Assembly (NCBI GenBank): GCA_050084985.1
Contig: JBITNC010000001.1
Coordinates: 49,724,001 to 49,788,000 of the forward strand
Origin: Nageia nagi
Taxonomy: Eukaryota > Pinophyta
Direction: 5' to 3'
Length of the DNA: 64,000 nucleotides
Each line of letters begins with the position of its first letter. Position 1 is the stretch's first letter. A program made the translations under genes and the position numbers. Shown here in pieces: positions 22,331 to 34,519 of the stretch. The notes beneath the pieces are model-generated. The model was not told the origin of the DNA. It worked only from the letters and a program-made list of their open reading frames with translations, and did not search any database.

Positions 22331-22894
22331 TACTATTTTTGAAAACTAAAAAGTGTATGGGTGATATAGATCAAAATTATGAACACAAAAAAATAATCAG
22401 AATGGGATAGGTCCCAAAATGATGATTTTTATAAATTTATACTCATTTAAAATTGTTATCATAGCTAACAAATTTGCTTTGTCAAAATCACCTAATTCTT
22501 CATAATTTGAAAGATAATGACCTTTAAAGTTTTTATTTATTTTAGTAGTTATTTATGGTAAGGAAAAATAAGGTTCCATAAGTAAAAATGGTAGTTTTAG
22601 AAATGGAAATGGCTTGAAATATGAAGGTTGATGCATAGGGAAGAGAAGGATGGGTATGCAATACATGAATGGCATGGTACAAAAGATGGTCACAAACTAT
22701 GATGGAAAAATTTGAACAAAAATTTGAAAATTTTTTGGTAGAGTTTTGAGTGTAAAATGGGCAAAATCTAGGTTTTCAAATTGATGAGACCTTGAGTTTT
22801 GGCAATGTTTTAGCTAGAAACATACAATCTCAATCCTTAATCTACCCATAGGTGTTGAAATTGAAGCTTTTATGTAACCTAATCTCAAGCCTAA
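22331..22894 (-). other. 5' leader region of the chromovirus
   Basis: AT-rich, between the 5' LTR and Gag. No primer binding site could be matched to a tRNA, perhaps because of decay. A 20-bp stretch at the LTR end (GTAACCCAATCTCA-like) is repeated just inside it at about 22873. Confidence 0.5.
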
Positions 22895-23221
22895 TGTAAC
22901 CCAATCTCACAATCACAAGCAACATGAATTTGAATAGAACAAGACAGTAACATAATCACTTTATTGAATAACTAAAATGAATTATGGGCCACTTTAATGG
23001 GGCTACCTCCTTACAACTCAAACAATATATTTTCCAAGATGATAACTATTATATTCTCACACATATTTATAGTCTACCTACCCTAACCCTAATTAACCAT
23101 TCAATACAAAATGGTGATTGGCCTTACAAATATTTTGGTCACCTTACATTTAATATAAGTTGATATTATAATTAAATAACTACTATAATCTAGGTAAATG
23201 TTAGGATATGGGATCCTAACA
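22895..23221 (-). repeat. 5' LTR of the minus-strand chromovirus
   Basis: 327 bp, pairs with 1035-1356. On the minus strand it starts TGTTAGGATCCC at 23221 and ends CA at 22895. Confidence 0.88.
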
Positions 23222-23225
23222 TAAA

Positions 23226-25465
23226 CACTACTAAAAACCACCCTATTTGTATTGGTTTTTACATCAGAATATAGTGGATTTTTTTTCAATTAAACACCAA
23301 AAAATGTAACAAAATATGATGTTAAGTGACATGTCAAACTTTGTGTTGATTTTTTATTTATTTTTGACATCGTTGTTGCATCATTGTTTCATTGTATTGC
23401 ATCATTTTTTACATTTTTATGCATTTTCACATGTCATTTCTTGCATCATTTTTTAATGTTGATTTGCATCTTTTTTGATATCTTTTTTTTATCGATTTTA
23501 GAGTCATTATTTTTGTCATTTAACGTTGTTTTTAATGTCAAAAGTTTTATAATTTTTTTAAAAATAATAATTATTATATATCAATAAATATTTAATAATA
23601 TTACAATAAGAATAATATTACATTATTATTAATATTTTAATAAATATCTAATAATAGCATTTATTATATTATAATAGCATTCTAATATTATAAAATTTAT
23701 TATATTTTTATATGTACATAAAAATTGTAATATATACATAAAAATACATCAAAATGATATACATATATATCAAAATGATAAAATGGTATTCAACTCATGA
23801 GTACTATGACTTGACATCAACATACTCACTATCTGACCCACTAGCTAACTCACTACTTGAGCCACTAGTTGATTTGCTAGCGAACTCATCATCATTATCA
23901 TCATCTCCAAACAAATCATGCATTGCATGGTCACATGTAGGGCATACTACTTTCTTTCACCTTGCAAGGCACCCACCTATGATGCATTTTCCTACAATGC
24001 ACCCCCTTTGATATACCTGCTTATGATGCATTCGCCTATGATGTACCCCCTTAGAAATAATAAGAAAATAAATGTTAGTAAAAAATCAAACTTAACAAAA
24101 ATATGCATCACCTACAATGAATTCATACATGTATATTAATTAAAATAATTGTAATTATTTATATCATCATCTAGCCAATCGTTCATAGCCTTGTAATCAA
24201 ATGTGATACCAAATTATTATTCGCTATGATCAGGGAACCGATTGAAATCTCTTAACTACAAAATAAAAATAGTTAGTACTATATTAAAAAAAATTATATA
24301 TTCATTTTCAAATATTAAATATAATTGAAATACACTAAATATACTTATGAATTGGGCTTCCACATGTCTTGCCCCTCTACTTCTTGATTGATGCATAAAC
24401 ATGTGTCCTAGTTTGGCAACTCTGGACTTTGCTACTTTTTCTTCCATTATTTCCTTCCCTTTTAATTTCTACTTCTCTTCCTCAACCACTTGCTTAAGTA
24501 GCATCTTCCATACCTTCTTATGAAATAATTAATTAGTATTATATTAAAAAAAATAAACTATTTAGGTTCAAATATTAAATATTAAGGAAAATCTTCCATA
24601 CCTTCTTATGTATGTCAATTGGTTTCGTTGCTAAGTTTTGTTGGTTCAGAGGAAGTTTCATCACTTTTATTCTCATGATATATCTAATACTTTTGAGACT
24701 TGAACCTTCGTGTTGGATTTGTTTCTTCTTACTCCATCCTTCACCAAAATCATATTTCATATTTTCTATTATTCTTATTTTTTATTGTAAAATACACAAA
24801 CTATAATAAATTAGTTTTAGTATATTGGAATATTTAATGAAAAAAATCCAAACATACATACCAAAAAATGACATAAATACTAAAAAAATATACTTGCCAA
24901 AATCATCGCACTTTTTTCATATCTTATCAAGTGTTTTTGCAAATTCCAATAGTGCAACATTCTTTAGTGTTTTGTAAAAAAGTGAACATGAAAAATAATT
25001 GAAAACATGTTAGTAAATTAATATATTTCTAATAAATATGTAAACTTATATTTTTCAAATATAAACCATTACCATTATCTTCTTTTAGGGCCTCTCCATC
25101 TAACATCATAAACATTTGAAGATTTTTGGATCCTTGAGTTACCATCAACCTAGATTGCTGATTTATTAACTTTGCACATGCTAGTGGATGACATCACAAT
25201 ATGCTTCAAAATAAAAACTAAAATATTTTTTCATTATTTTTTAATAATTTAAGTAATTATAAATAATTACTAAAAGTAGTGCCCTCTCTTGGTGGTGCAT
25301 TAACACCACCAGGTCCTCTAGCCTCCCCACTAACAAATATTCTTGCCAAATCACCAAGGATGAATAAACCTTTAGACATTTTGGAAAGGCCTTTGAAATT
25401 ATTTTCTTATTCAAAAAATTAAAAAAATAAGTGATTACATATCCTACTTAATGAAATATATATAG
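23226..25465 (-). mobile_element. Probable CACTA (En/Spm-type) DNA transposon remnant
   Basis: The terminus-like CACTACTAAAAA at 23226 is followed by subterminal sequence of the CACTA style (ATTGGTTTTTACATC). Inside, short minus-strand exons look like a plant Ptta/En-Spm-type gene: 25379-25276 (a Gly/Pro-rich segment, G-P-G-G-V-N-A-P-P), about 25200-25080 (ending R-W-R-G-P-K-R), 24760-24575 and 24447-24256 (K-S-R-V-A-K-L-G-H, resembling the N-R-A-K-x-x-H segment of Transposase_24 proteins). The similarity is weak and I name the family from the terminus plus these fragments. The matching inverted terminus was not found, so the other end is lost or outside the window. Tat-like element 2 is inserted in it at 25466. 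Confidence 0.45.
25461..25465. repeat. Target-site duplication of Tat-like element 2 (left)
   Basis: TATAG, repeated at 33979-33983 outside the other LTR. Confidence 0.88.
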
Positions 25466-26178
25466 TGTTAACACCTAAAATAGAATTTTAATTTAATTAA
25501 AATACCCTTTTATGTATTTGAAATAATTTATTTAATTTATTAATAAATGCTCTTCTCCATGTGCACTCTCATATACCTTTATGGTTTGTAGTAATAGGTT
25601 GGCTCAACATCATGATAAGCCTAAGGAGGAGGCTTAGCACTAGACTTGTTGCCTAAAAAGATGGAGGGGTTGTGCATGATCAAATATATGACATGATATG
25701 ACATTATCTAAATCCTTGATAGGTGGTAATATACTTGTTTCAATATTGATTAATGTTTCTTAATGCCACCTATCATATCTAGATTTTGTTATACTCTAAG
25801 CTCTACATTCTTACAATATTTCATCCCTTTGCGATTGAGATTTGATCACTCAAAAGTGGGATGATGACATCGAGTAAAAGGGTGAGGCATTATAGAATGA
25901 TAACCAAGATTTATTATTGGGTTTCTAGCACTTCTGCTGGGTTGAGATTAGATTGGTGGTTTTGTGTTTTGGGGAACCTTATCATTTATTCTATTTTGGT
26001 CAAATTTTACCTCCATTCATCATCATAAGTATAGGTTTGTATCTTTTGTAACTCCATTTTTGAAGGTCAATTAGATCATTGTCACCTTTTATCTCATAAA
26101 TTTTCTATTATTCATATTTAACTAGAGAGTTTAATTATTCTATAAATAACCCTAATAAATATTACTTCAAGTATAACA
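25466..26178 (+). repeat. 5' LTR of Tat-like element 2
   Basis: 713 bp, TGTTAACACC to GTATAACA; partner at 33252-33978. TATAAATA at 26141-26148 lies only about 35 bp from the LTR end, so R-U5 is very short if this is the promoter. Confidence 0.9.
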
Positions 26179-26999
26179 ATTGTTGAACTGAATTCTTTTC
26201 GATACATTACATTATCCTTCACTAGTTGCATCAAAACCCTAGGATTTTGGATAGGAATAATCTTTCATTTCAAATATTACATAAATAGACACACCAATCA
26301 TTATAGATCATGAAAATCATGAATGTCTTATTGTACAAATAAATAAGACTAGGGCATGCAAAAATAATGGCAATGCACCTAGAAAATAAAGTGAAAGAGT
26401 ATGGAGACTGCACCTACATGATGAATATGATAGTTCTCTGAAAGATTATATCTACATAGCTTAGAAAGAGGTAGAAAATAATTGATAAGAGTTTGATAAT
26501 CTCCCATACAATGCATTAGAGGTACTCACAAAAATATTTTCTATTACATAAAATCACAAATTATTAGCTATGAAACAATGTCTTCCTTTCCTTGTTCAAA
26601 CTTTTCAAGATGTCGATATTGAAGTCAAACACCTCCTAGGTTTTACCCCAAATTTCAATCCTACATATATAAAATGGAGGTAGATGATCCAAAAAACTAA
26701 ATAGAATATGATATTAACACCTTATCGATAGGTTTACAAGTATTTCAAGCCTTCATTATTTTCTCAATTATAGTTTCCCATTCCCAATGTTGTTCTCGAA
26801 CCCTAGATTCCAAACCAAACCTTTAGTACTTTACATAACCCTAATGATGAATCTAGACCTCACATTGTCACTTTGTTACCTGAATAGAATCATGACCAAT
26901 ATTTTCTTAATATTAGGTTTCTATTCCATAGATACAACTCGACTATGATGAAGATTTCAAAGATAACATTGATAAAGAAGATCAATTCGATATCTTAGA
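26179..26999 (+). other. Leader and decayed gag N-terminus of Tat-like element 2
   Basis: Starts ATTGTTGAACTGAATTC after the LTR. I could not match a PBS to a tRNA. Scattered short open segments may be the Gag N-terminus, but none is convincing. Confidence 0.5.
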
Positions 27000-28560
27000 A
27001 GATGAAGAACCTCAAAGGCCACCCATCCTTGATGGACTAACTTGATCCAACAATCACATTTAGCATGAAGCAAATACTAGGTTGGTTAGATATAAAATTT
27101 GATATCTTGAAGAGAGAACTAAGTTCTTTAAGATTAACATGGAATACAAAGTTTCTCCACTTGAATGTAAAATGGAGTTGGTCAATAATTTGGTAAGAAC
27201 TTTAGAACAAGAAAAAGTTTGCTATTTTGATTTATTTGTAGGTTTAGTAAAATAAAAGCACATGGATATTGGTGGACCATTACCACATGCACCTTTAGAT
27301 GATGCACTAAGAGAACTTCTACAATTAAGAAACAAAAAAAATTCATCATAGCCTGCATCAACATGTTTGCACCTATGGTACCAAGAGGTAGTGAGAACCC
27401 CTTTTATCATCTCATCTACCAAAGAAGGTATGATAAATATGTAATATTTTACTATGTTTGATGGTCATTATGATCCTTGAATACATTTGAAAAGGTATCA
27501 CTTAGAGGTTATTTCATTCAATAGTGATGATGACTTGTTGGCTAAATTATTTCCTCTTAGCTTAAAATCAGAATCATTTTTGTGGTTTACTAATCTACCT
27601 AATGAAAGTATTAAACATTTTTATGATGTTGTTAAAGCATTCTTGGATCAATATAATTTGTTCATAACATAAGAGCCATCTTCTTTAGGCATGTATAACC
27701 TAAAGTAGAAATAAGTTCAACTTGTTAGTGACTTCATTCTTGAGTGGTCCAAAGTAGCCAACCAAGTTTAAATCCCTACCAAAGAAAATAAGCATGTTCT
27801 TTTTTGAGCCTTGTTTCCATATTGTAGATGCGACTTCTCATATTTCTAGGATTATCCATATGAAAAACTAATATATGAAATAATTAGTAAAGAGGCCCAT
27901 CACAAAGCCTTCAATGAACCCTTAGCCCACATCAAGCCAACTTCAGTACAAACCTATGCTTCTCCTGACAAACCTAGAAAGACCCATCACCATGAGCCTA
28001 AAGACAAAATGATAGCTCATGTTAACCATGATGATATAGAAGTTTTTCAACCTAGAAAGTGACATAGGTAGTATACCAAGTTCCATGAGGATATTAGTGA
28101 GTTATTATATGCCTTAGTATCCATGAATTTGGTTTGTTATCCACAAATAAAAGAGCCCCATCGTATAAAACCTTAGGGTTATCAAGCACACCTCTTTTTT
28201 TTATTTCATAGGAGAGATAGTCATACCACAAAAAAGTACTATCATCTCAAAAATATAATTCAAGACTTACATAAAAAGTATAAATTTAAATTTGACCATG
28301 AAGTTTTAGATGAGGTTTTGTAGCAAAATAAATTTAAACTAGTACAAAATAGTCTGATACATCCTCAAAACCAAAGGTTGAATATATTCAATAACCTATT
28401 CCCACAATTCAATAAAGTGAAACTTGATAATGATGGCAAGAAGTTACAGGCCAACAATGTGAGTATCCCATAACCATAACCATAATAACAAGCTCAACAA
28501 CTATCAGTTCTAGGTATGGTCCTTGATGTTGATGGTGTTTAGGCTATTCCATAAAATTAT
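27000..28560 (+). pseudogene. gag: Tat-like element 2 Gag
   Basis: The capsid core lies at 27450-27672: M-F-D-G-H-Y-D-P, then L-L-A-K-L-F-P-L-S-L, F-L-W-F-T-N-L-P, H-F-Y-D-V-V-K-A-F-L-D-Q-Y. This parallels the G-R-E-D-P..L-D-W-Y..F-L-E-H-F core of Tat element 1. At about 28200-28300 comes the Tat C-terminal block F-H-R-R-D-S-H-T-T-K-K-Y-Y-H-L; the expected Cys is Tyr. Stops are numerous (27477, 27670, 27706 and more). It would have formed particles that package the element's RNA. Gag is followed directly by non-coding sequence. Confidence 0.82.
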
Positions 28561-29280
28561 TTCATTGTATTTGTTGTTCATATATTTCTTTTTTATCATT
28601 TGGTCAAAGTTTATATTACATCATGTTAAATTAAGTGTTCTCATATTCTTTTGATATCATATTTTAACTATATGTGTTTTATCACAAAAGTATGTACATG
28701 CTTGTTTTATTTTCATTCTTTTTTGTAAATGATTAGCAAATTTGGCAAATTAAATGGTAGTCCATAAAATTTGTTTTTCTTTCCATTCATTAAATTTTAG
28801 GCCTTTTTTTCATTAATTAGGCCATTTCCTAAGCTTGTGTTTTTATTTTTCTTCCATAATTGTTCCTTATTTGAGCATTTTCATTGTACTCTAGCAATAC
28901 TACTCTATTATGCTAAAAAATGATATGACTATTTTTCATTTTTCAAGCTTTTTTATAATCATAATTGCTAAAATTATCCTATGTATAACTTTTCTATTGT
29001 AAACATTTATCCTTTTAGATTTATCTTTGTTAAACAAATGGTTCAAATTTATTTTTTACAAATTTATTATTTTTTTATTAGCTTTGTTAAATTTCATTTT
29101 ACTTGCTTAAAATTAAAGTGTTCTTTTCAAAAATTCAAAATGCAATCCTCATAAATTAAAAGTACAATAAGAACATACCATATATATATAAAATAAAAAA
29201 ATATCATGTGTTCATAGATAATAAAATATCTTTAGAAAACCAATCCATAACAAAATTATCCAATGATACATCAACCTTGT
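28561..29280. other. Spacer where pol would be expected
   Basis: T-rich sequence in which I find no pol motif in any frame: no Y-x-D-D, no T-P-W-G-T-F, no integrase H-x-x-H or D-N-G block. It runs from the Gag end to the antisense gene. Confidence 0.6.
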
Positions 29281-29636
29281 TTCCCCCATGGGAACTTTGA
29301 CCTACAGATGGATCTCAAGTCCTACTACTAGACCTAGACCTAAAGCGACTTCTAGATATTTGTACCAAATTCTATTCAAACTAAAGGAGTTAGTTTTACT
29401 TTTATGTGATTAGGTCCTAGAGCCTCTTTAGCTCTTAATGTTTCATCACATGAGGTAGTGCCTATAGTATCTCTATCTATCCCTTCAAGACACCTATCTA
29501 GTCTTCCCAAGCCTTCACTTGCAACTATAGGCTTCCCACCTAAACGTATAGTGTTGCTACCTGAGTTTCTAGCCTTGTTTCATAAAATATTTTTTGTTAT
29601 TTTTTTTCCTTAAAGATAGGTCAATAAACCAAATCC

Positions 29637-30995
29637 TTAGAGTCTAGGCATACTTAAGGTGTCCACTAGAGGAGCTTCAACTCCCAATGAGGATGGTGCA
29701 TAAGGATCTATTGGTAGAGTAGGTGGTGGATTATAAGCCACATCTATGGGCTCCTCTCCCATAATATCTATCTCCTCCCTCTCATCCTCCTCTCCCTCTC
29801 CTCCTTCCTCATTACCCTCCTCATCCTTGAGGCCCAATAGAATAGGCCTCACTTTGTCCCATCAACATTGGTACTCTAAAGTATTTTGATGAAAAGATGC
29901 GAGCACTTTGTTGGCATGATCCTTTGATGTGAACCATTATGTACTCCACATTGGAACAACCATGATCCCTAGTAGAATTACTTGATAGAGATAATAATTG
30001 GCTAAAGTTGGCTACACCCTCAAAATAGGCATGTCTTATGTTATGTTGAACTACCTTAAAAATTGATCCAAATGGTAAAACACGATCACCTGTCTATGAT
30101 CCTAGATATGGAATGGAGTCATGCTCCATGACAACTCATCCAAATCCTTCCATACTTCAAAGTCAAAATAGGGATCCTAAACTAATTCATTCTCATATAA
30201 TAGGTCCAATATCCTTCAACACTACTCCACTCCTCATGTCATACCTACCTGAGCTGAATAGTATACCATTGAAATGAGTGGGGTATGTCCACTCGTATCA
30301 TCACAAGAAGATAGGTGTGAGCCACACTAATATGATCATATGTCCAATACTGTAAAGCAAATGAGTGGGTAAAAATCCTTACTCCCTTCTTTATAGAGAT
30401 AAAACTATGAAGATCCCTATATAACATGGTTAATATGTAGGGTGCTCATGCATATCTCTCCCCATGAAGGTATATCCCTCATACTATGGGAATGAACCCA
30501 ATATGGAAGCACTAATTATTCTTATTGCTACATAGGATTGTATCAATAAGAATAACTACATACAACATGAAGTATTTGGTGTAGTTAATGTCTTCTGGGT
30601 GCATGTAGACTATGTCATGAAGGGATACACCCTTCTTTTATTATTGATAGTGCCTCATCCCTATCAACTAGTAGCACTAATTGTCCATCTCAACAATAGT
30701 CAAATTAGCCTAATGTATCAATATACCCTTCAAGATACCCACAAAATACGATGAATATTAGTCAAGGTGATCATCATATCACCTATCGGTAGGTGGAATG
30801 TGTTGATGTCATCACACCAATACTCCATGAGGGTAGTCAAAAAGTACTTATCACACATGATATGCATGATCCTTCTTAGGTGATTAATCTTGAATGTTTC
30901 TAGTCATCCTCTCTCATCTAGAGTTAGCATAAGGTTTATGACCACATCCATAGCCAAACTCCATAGCTCGCCTCATCAAGTAGGCCTAATCTTGT
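29637..30995 (-). pseudogene. Antisense PMD gene of Tat-like element 2
   Basis: Read on the minus strand from an acceptor-like site near 30996 (TTTGACTTAG). The PMD core sits at about 30900-30740: L-D-E-R-G, then H-L-R-R-I-M-H-I, a W-C-D-D-I-N-T-F-H-L-P-I-G-D-M-M-I-T-L block. At 30427-30245 a segment parallels the tail of the PMD of Tat element 1 (Q-Y-W-T-Y-D-H-I-S-V-A-H versus Q-A-W-A-Y-E-H-I-A-M-V-H). The C-terminus, 29852-29637, is acidic (E-G-E-E-D-E-R-E-E), like that of element 1. Frameshifts and stops are frequent. Same relative position and orientation as in element 1, but clearly diverged in sequence, so the two genes share an old common origin. Confidence 0.78.
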
Positions 30996-31029
30996 ATCTA
31001 AGTCAAATATGAAGTATATCAATAACAAA

Positions 31030-33237
31030 AAATGTAAAATGTCAAAATATTAAAAATAAAAAACTTGAAATATGTTGGTTTTCATGTTATTTTTTAATTT
31101 TGATGATCTATTTTTTAAAATTGTAAGTGCAAATATGTTTAATGAGCTTGTACATTTGTTATTTTATCATTTTCTAAAAAGTAATTGCAATGAATATGCC
31201 TAGATCTTAGTGCCATTGCCCCATTTTAGCCCCCATTTCTAAAGTTATTTTGATACCCATCAAGTTTAACCTAGTTTGTATTATAAAAACCTATTTCATT
31301 TCCTTCCATGCATGTAAATACCTAGCCCTACATTGTTACCCTCTATGTTTCTATTTTTTTTTCAAATTTAGAAAAAACTTAACTAATTAAAAAAAGTAAA
31401 CCATATAAAACCTTCTAAACAATGCATAGACCAAAAATATGAGGAAATTTTGGTACCCGGTGCCCCTTAGGTGAAGAATTAACAACTAAATATTGATGAC
31501 CTTATTGAGAAGTAATTCAGCAAGCCATATCAATAATGAACATCCACTAAGTCAATAGCCCACTGGAACCTCTCCACAAGCCAAATAAGACACCTCAAGC
31601 CTTGTGGACCAAACTCCAATTTCCAAATTGAGAATGTGAAAATGAAACCAAATTTTGTCTATTTATAAACTAATTGAAAATCTCTTTTTACAATTGACTA
31701 CTTATCCTTGATGATTAACCCAAATTGAACCTCTTTTTGTTGTTAATAGTCCATACACCTATCTACATTCTTTTTCTTGATGCCCTTTCATACCTTTAAT
31801 GGTGAGTCACCTCTAGGTTCATGTTCCCATTTCTTTCCAAATTTGTTGCCTAAATTTAGTTCTTTTCATGCATGTAAAAAAAATATTTATCATTCTCTAC
31901 AATAAAATATAAATTGTCAAAAACCCTCTTTGGGGCAAGTTGGTAAAAAATGAAATGCAATGATCATAAAATTTTACTTTACATGTTGTGTTCCTATAAA
32001 TTGTTGCTCTTTTCCACTTCATGGAAATGGTACAGACTATAAATACTTTTCCTTTTCTAAAAATTACTTATCCTAGAGATGATACCTCATTTGTAGCATT
32101 GTTGTTAGGTTAAAATGATCATTTTAAGATGCATTTTCTTTTTCATACTTTGTGCATGCACTTGTATATGGAAAAATGTATCTAGTTTTTGTTTATGTAT
32201 CATAATTGATCAAAAAAATGGACTCTTATTTTGCATATCTTATCATGTTTCAAAAATCATATATGTATTTTAAAATGCTATTTTCAGCTTCTCATATCAT
32301 AAATGAATATCATTATTGTGCTTATCAGTATACATTGCTTACATATTTTAGATAAAGTTGTGTCAATAAAATTACTTATCAAATGATTGGTTGCATATAT
32401 TATCAAGAATTAATTATCAATAAAAATTGTAATGAATTGCCCATAATTGCTTATCAATACATATTGTGATAAAAATTTGCATGATTGATTATCATACATA
32501 CCACTTCTCATATATGTTGGTTGTCACACTTATCATGATTTTCTTAACAATTTATTATCATAATATTATTTTTTTCAAACACATGCTTATCAAAATATTG
32601 TTTATCATTATTTGATTAAATTGATGCTTACCATACAAAATGCTTATCATATGATCAAATTATTTTAATATCATATCATTGCTTATTGGTGGTCTCCTTT
32701 ATAAGGAAGGGACACTCTTATTAGTAAATCCATGGCAACATCGTGGCTAGGGAAACCAAGTTGATCATTCTTATCCTTTAATGCCTTTGTAAGCAAGGGT
32801 CAATCTTCTCATGTGGTACCTTTGTAAGGAAGGACCATTCATATCTAAATCCATGGAAACAAGGTGGCTTGGGAAATCAAGTTGATCAATCTAAATTGTT
32901 TATCATTTCATCTACATCTTGGTGGGTAAGTCACCAAGGATAGGGTTGCTTCTCTTATCATACTTTCCATATCATGTTTATATTTGAGATATCTTATGCA
33001 AAACTATTTCTTGTATAAGCTATTTTTAGGTTCTTTTTTCTTTTCCTTGGGTTGGTCCTATGATGAGAGGTCCATGATGCCACAAACAAGTTAAAGAGAG
33101 GGCATAACATAAGAAAAAATCAAGGTATTTGAAGCTGCTTTCATGAGATAACTTTACAAGGAGTACTTTCTTACTTTTCTTGTTCTACTTTGAGTTCATG
33201 CTTTGATTTTTTGATCCCAAAATCATCAAAACATATT
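31030..33237. other. Non-coding spacer before the 3' LTR of Tat-like element 2
   Basis: AT-rich, with a TTATCA-rich stretch (32190-32690) and a tandem duplication (32690-32895). Likely promoter side of the antisense gene at its left end. No gene was recognised. Confidence 0.55.
32690..32895. repeat. Tandem duplication, period about 120 bp
   Basis: 32690-32770 and 32812-32895 share TAAGGAAGGGAC/TAAGGAAGGACC, AAATCCATGG, GTGGCT and AAGTTGATCA in the same order. Confidence 0.75.
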
Positions 33238-33251
33238 CAAAATGGGGCATC
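33238..33251 (+). promoter_or_regulatory. Polypurine tract of Tat-like element 2
   Basis: AAAATGGGGCATC before the 3' LTR, comparable to AAAAAGGGGCAAAA in Tat element 1. Confidence 0.75.
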
Positions 33252-33978
33252 TATTAACATCTAAAAAGAAATTTTAATTTAATTAAGATAATATTTTAAG
33301 TATTTGAAATAATTTGTTTAATTTATTAAAAAAATGCTCTTTTCTATGTGCATTCTCATCCACCTTTATGTTTTGTGGTAACAGGTTGGCTTGGAATCAT
33401 AATAAGCCTAAGAAGGAGCTTTAGCACTAGAATTGTTCCCTATATAGGTGGAGGGGTTATGCATGATCAAATATATGATGTGACATGACATAATATTGAA
33501 TCCTTGATAGGTGAAAATATACTTATGTCAATATTGAATGGTGTTTCTTAATGCCACCTATCATCTTTAGATTTTTTTATACTTTGAGCTCTACATTATT
33601 ATAATCTTTCATTCCTTCATGAGTAGGATTTGATGGATCGAAGGTGGGATGATGACATTGAGTGAAAGGGTGAGGATTTCTAGAATGATAACCAAGAACT
33701 ATCATTGGGTTTCTAGTGCTATCACTAGGTTGAGGTTGGATTGGTGCTTTTGTATTTTAGGGAAGCTCATCATTCATCCTCTTTCATTTGAATTTCATCT
33801 CCATTCATCATCACAGGTGAAGTATAGCTTTGTATCTTTCATAAATCCAATTTTGATAGGTCAAGGTCAATTAGGTCATTATCACCTTTCATGTCATCGA
33901 TTTCCTATTATTCATAGTTAATTGGTAAATTTAATTATTCTATAAATAACCCTAATAATTATTATTTCAATTATAACA
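33252..33978 (+). repeat. 3' LTR of Tat-like element 2
   Basis: 727 bp, begins TATTAACATC (TG mutated to TA) and ends TTATAACA. Pairs with 25466-26178. Confidence 0.9.
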
Positions 33979-33983
33979 TATAG
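33979..33983. repeat. Target-site duplication of Tat-like element 2 (right)
   Basis: TATAG, as at 25461-25465. Confidence 0.88.
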
Positions 33984-34030
33984 TATTATTGGATCCTATG
34001 TTGATATTACATAATACATATGGATACTTA

Positions 34031-34130
34031 CAAGCTTATTTTATTTTTCCATAATTTCATCTTCATATCCATTCTTTCTTTTTAATTTCTTTCTCTTATC
34101 TCCTTTATTATGCTTCTTATGGTTCCCCAT
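34031..34130 (-). pseudogene. Possible first exon of the CACTA-type gene
   Basis: ATG at 34130, then about 29 codons rich in Lys (M-G-N-H-K-K-H-N-K-G-D-K) with a TAA near the end (34043-34041), followed by a strong donor-like GTAAGTAT. Tat-like element 2 would then sit in the intron between this exon and the exon near 25379. The Lys-rich start and the arrangement are suggestive only. Confidence 0.35.
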
Positions 34131-34501
<371 letters not shown>

Positions 34502-34514
34502 TAAGATATACATT

Positions 34515-34519
34515 GATGT
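34515..34519. repeat. Target-site duplication of the outer copia element (left)
   Basis: GATGT, repeated at 63918-63922. Confidence 0.85.

Larger units (their letters stand above)
1035..23221 (-). mobile_element. Ty3/gypsy chromovirus (short LTRs, Reina-like), split by a Tat element
   Basis: Two similar terminal repeats (1035-1356 and 22895-23221) frame minus-strand gag and protease (22330-20996) and RT, partial integrase and chromodomain (3354-1373). The Tat element at 3360-20990 separates the halves. The order gag-PR-RT-INT-chromodomain and the C-terminal W-x-G-L..E-D-A-T-W-E motif identify a chromovirus. LTRs of about 325 bp and about 3.9 kb of own internal sequence fit the small Reina-type clade (inference). 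RNase H and the N-terminal half of integrase are deleted. No convincing target duplication was found outside the LTRs. Confidence 0.85.
25466..33978 (+). mobile_element. Non-autonomous Tat-like element 2: gag plus antisense PMD gene, no pol
   Basis: 8,513 bp with paired LTRs, intact 5-bp duplication and polypurine tract. Inside are only a Tat-type Gag (about 27000-28560) and, antisense, a PMD gene (about 30995-29637). I find no protease, RT, RNase H or integrase blocks in any frame. It would need pol from a related autonomous element. LTR divergence (roughly 15% by eye) makes it older than Tat element 1. Confidence 0.85.

Noticed and set aside
23384-23587. Hydrophobic plus-strand frame that could pass for a membrane protein
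   Set aside because: Low-complexity T-rich DNA next to the CACTA-like terminus; Phe/Leu content reflects base composition.
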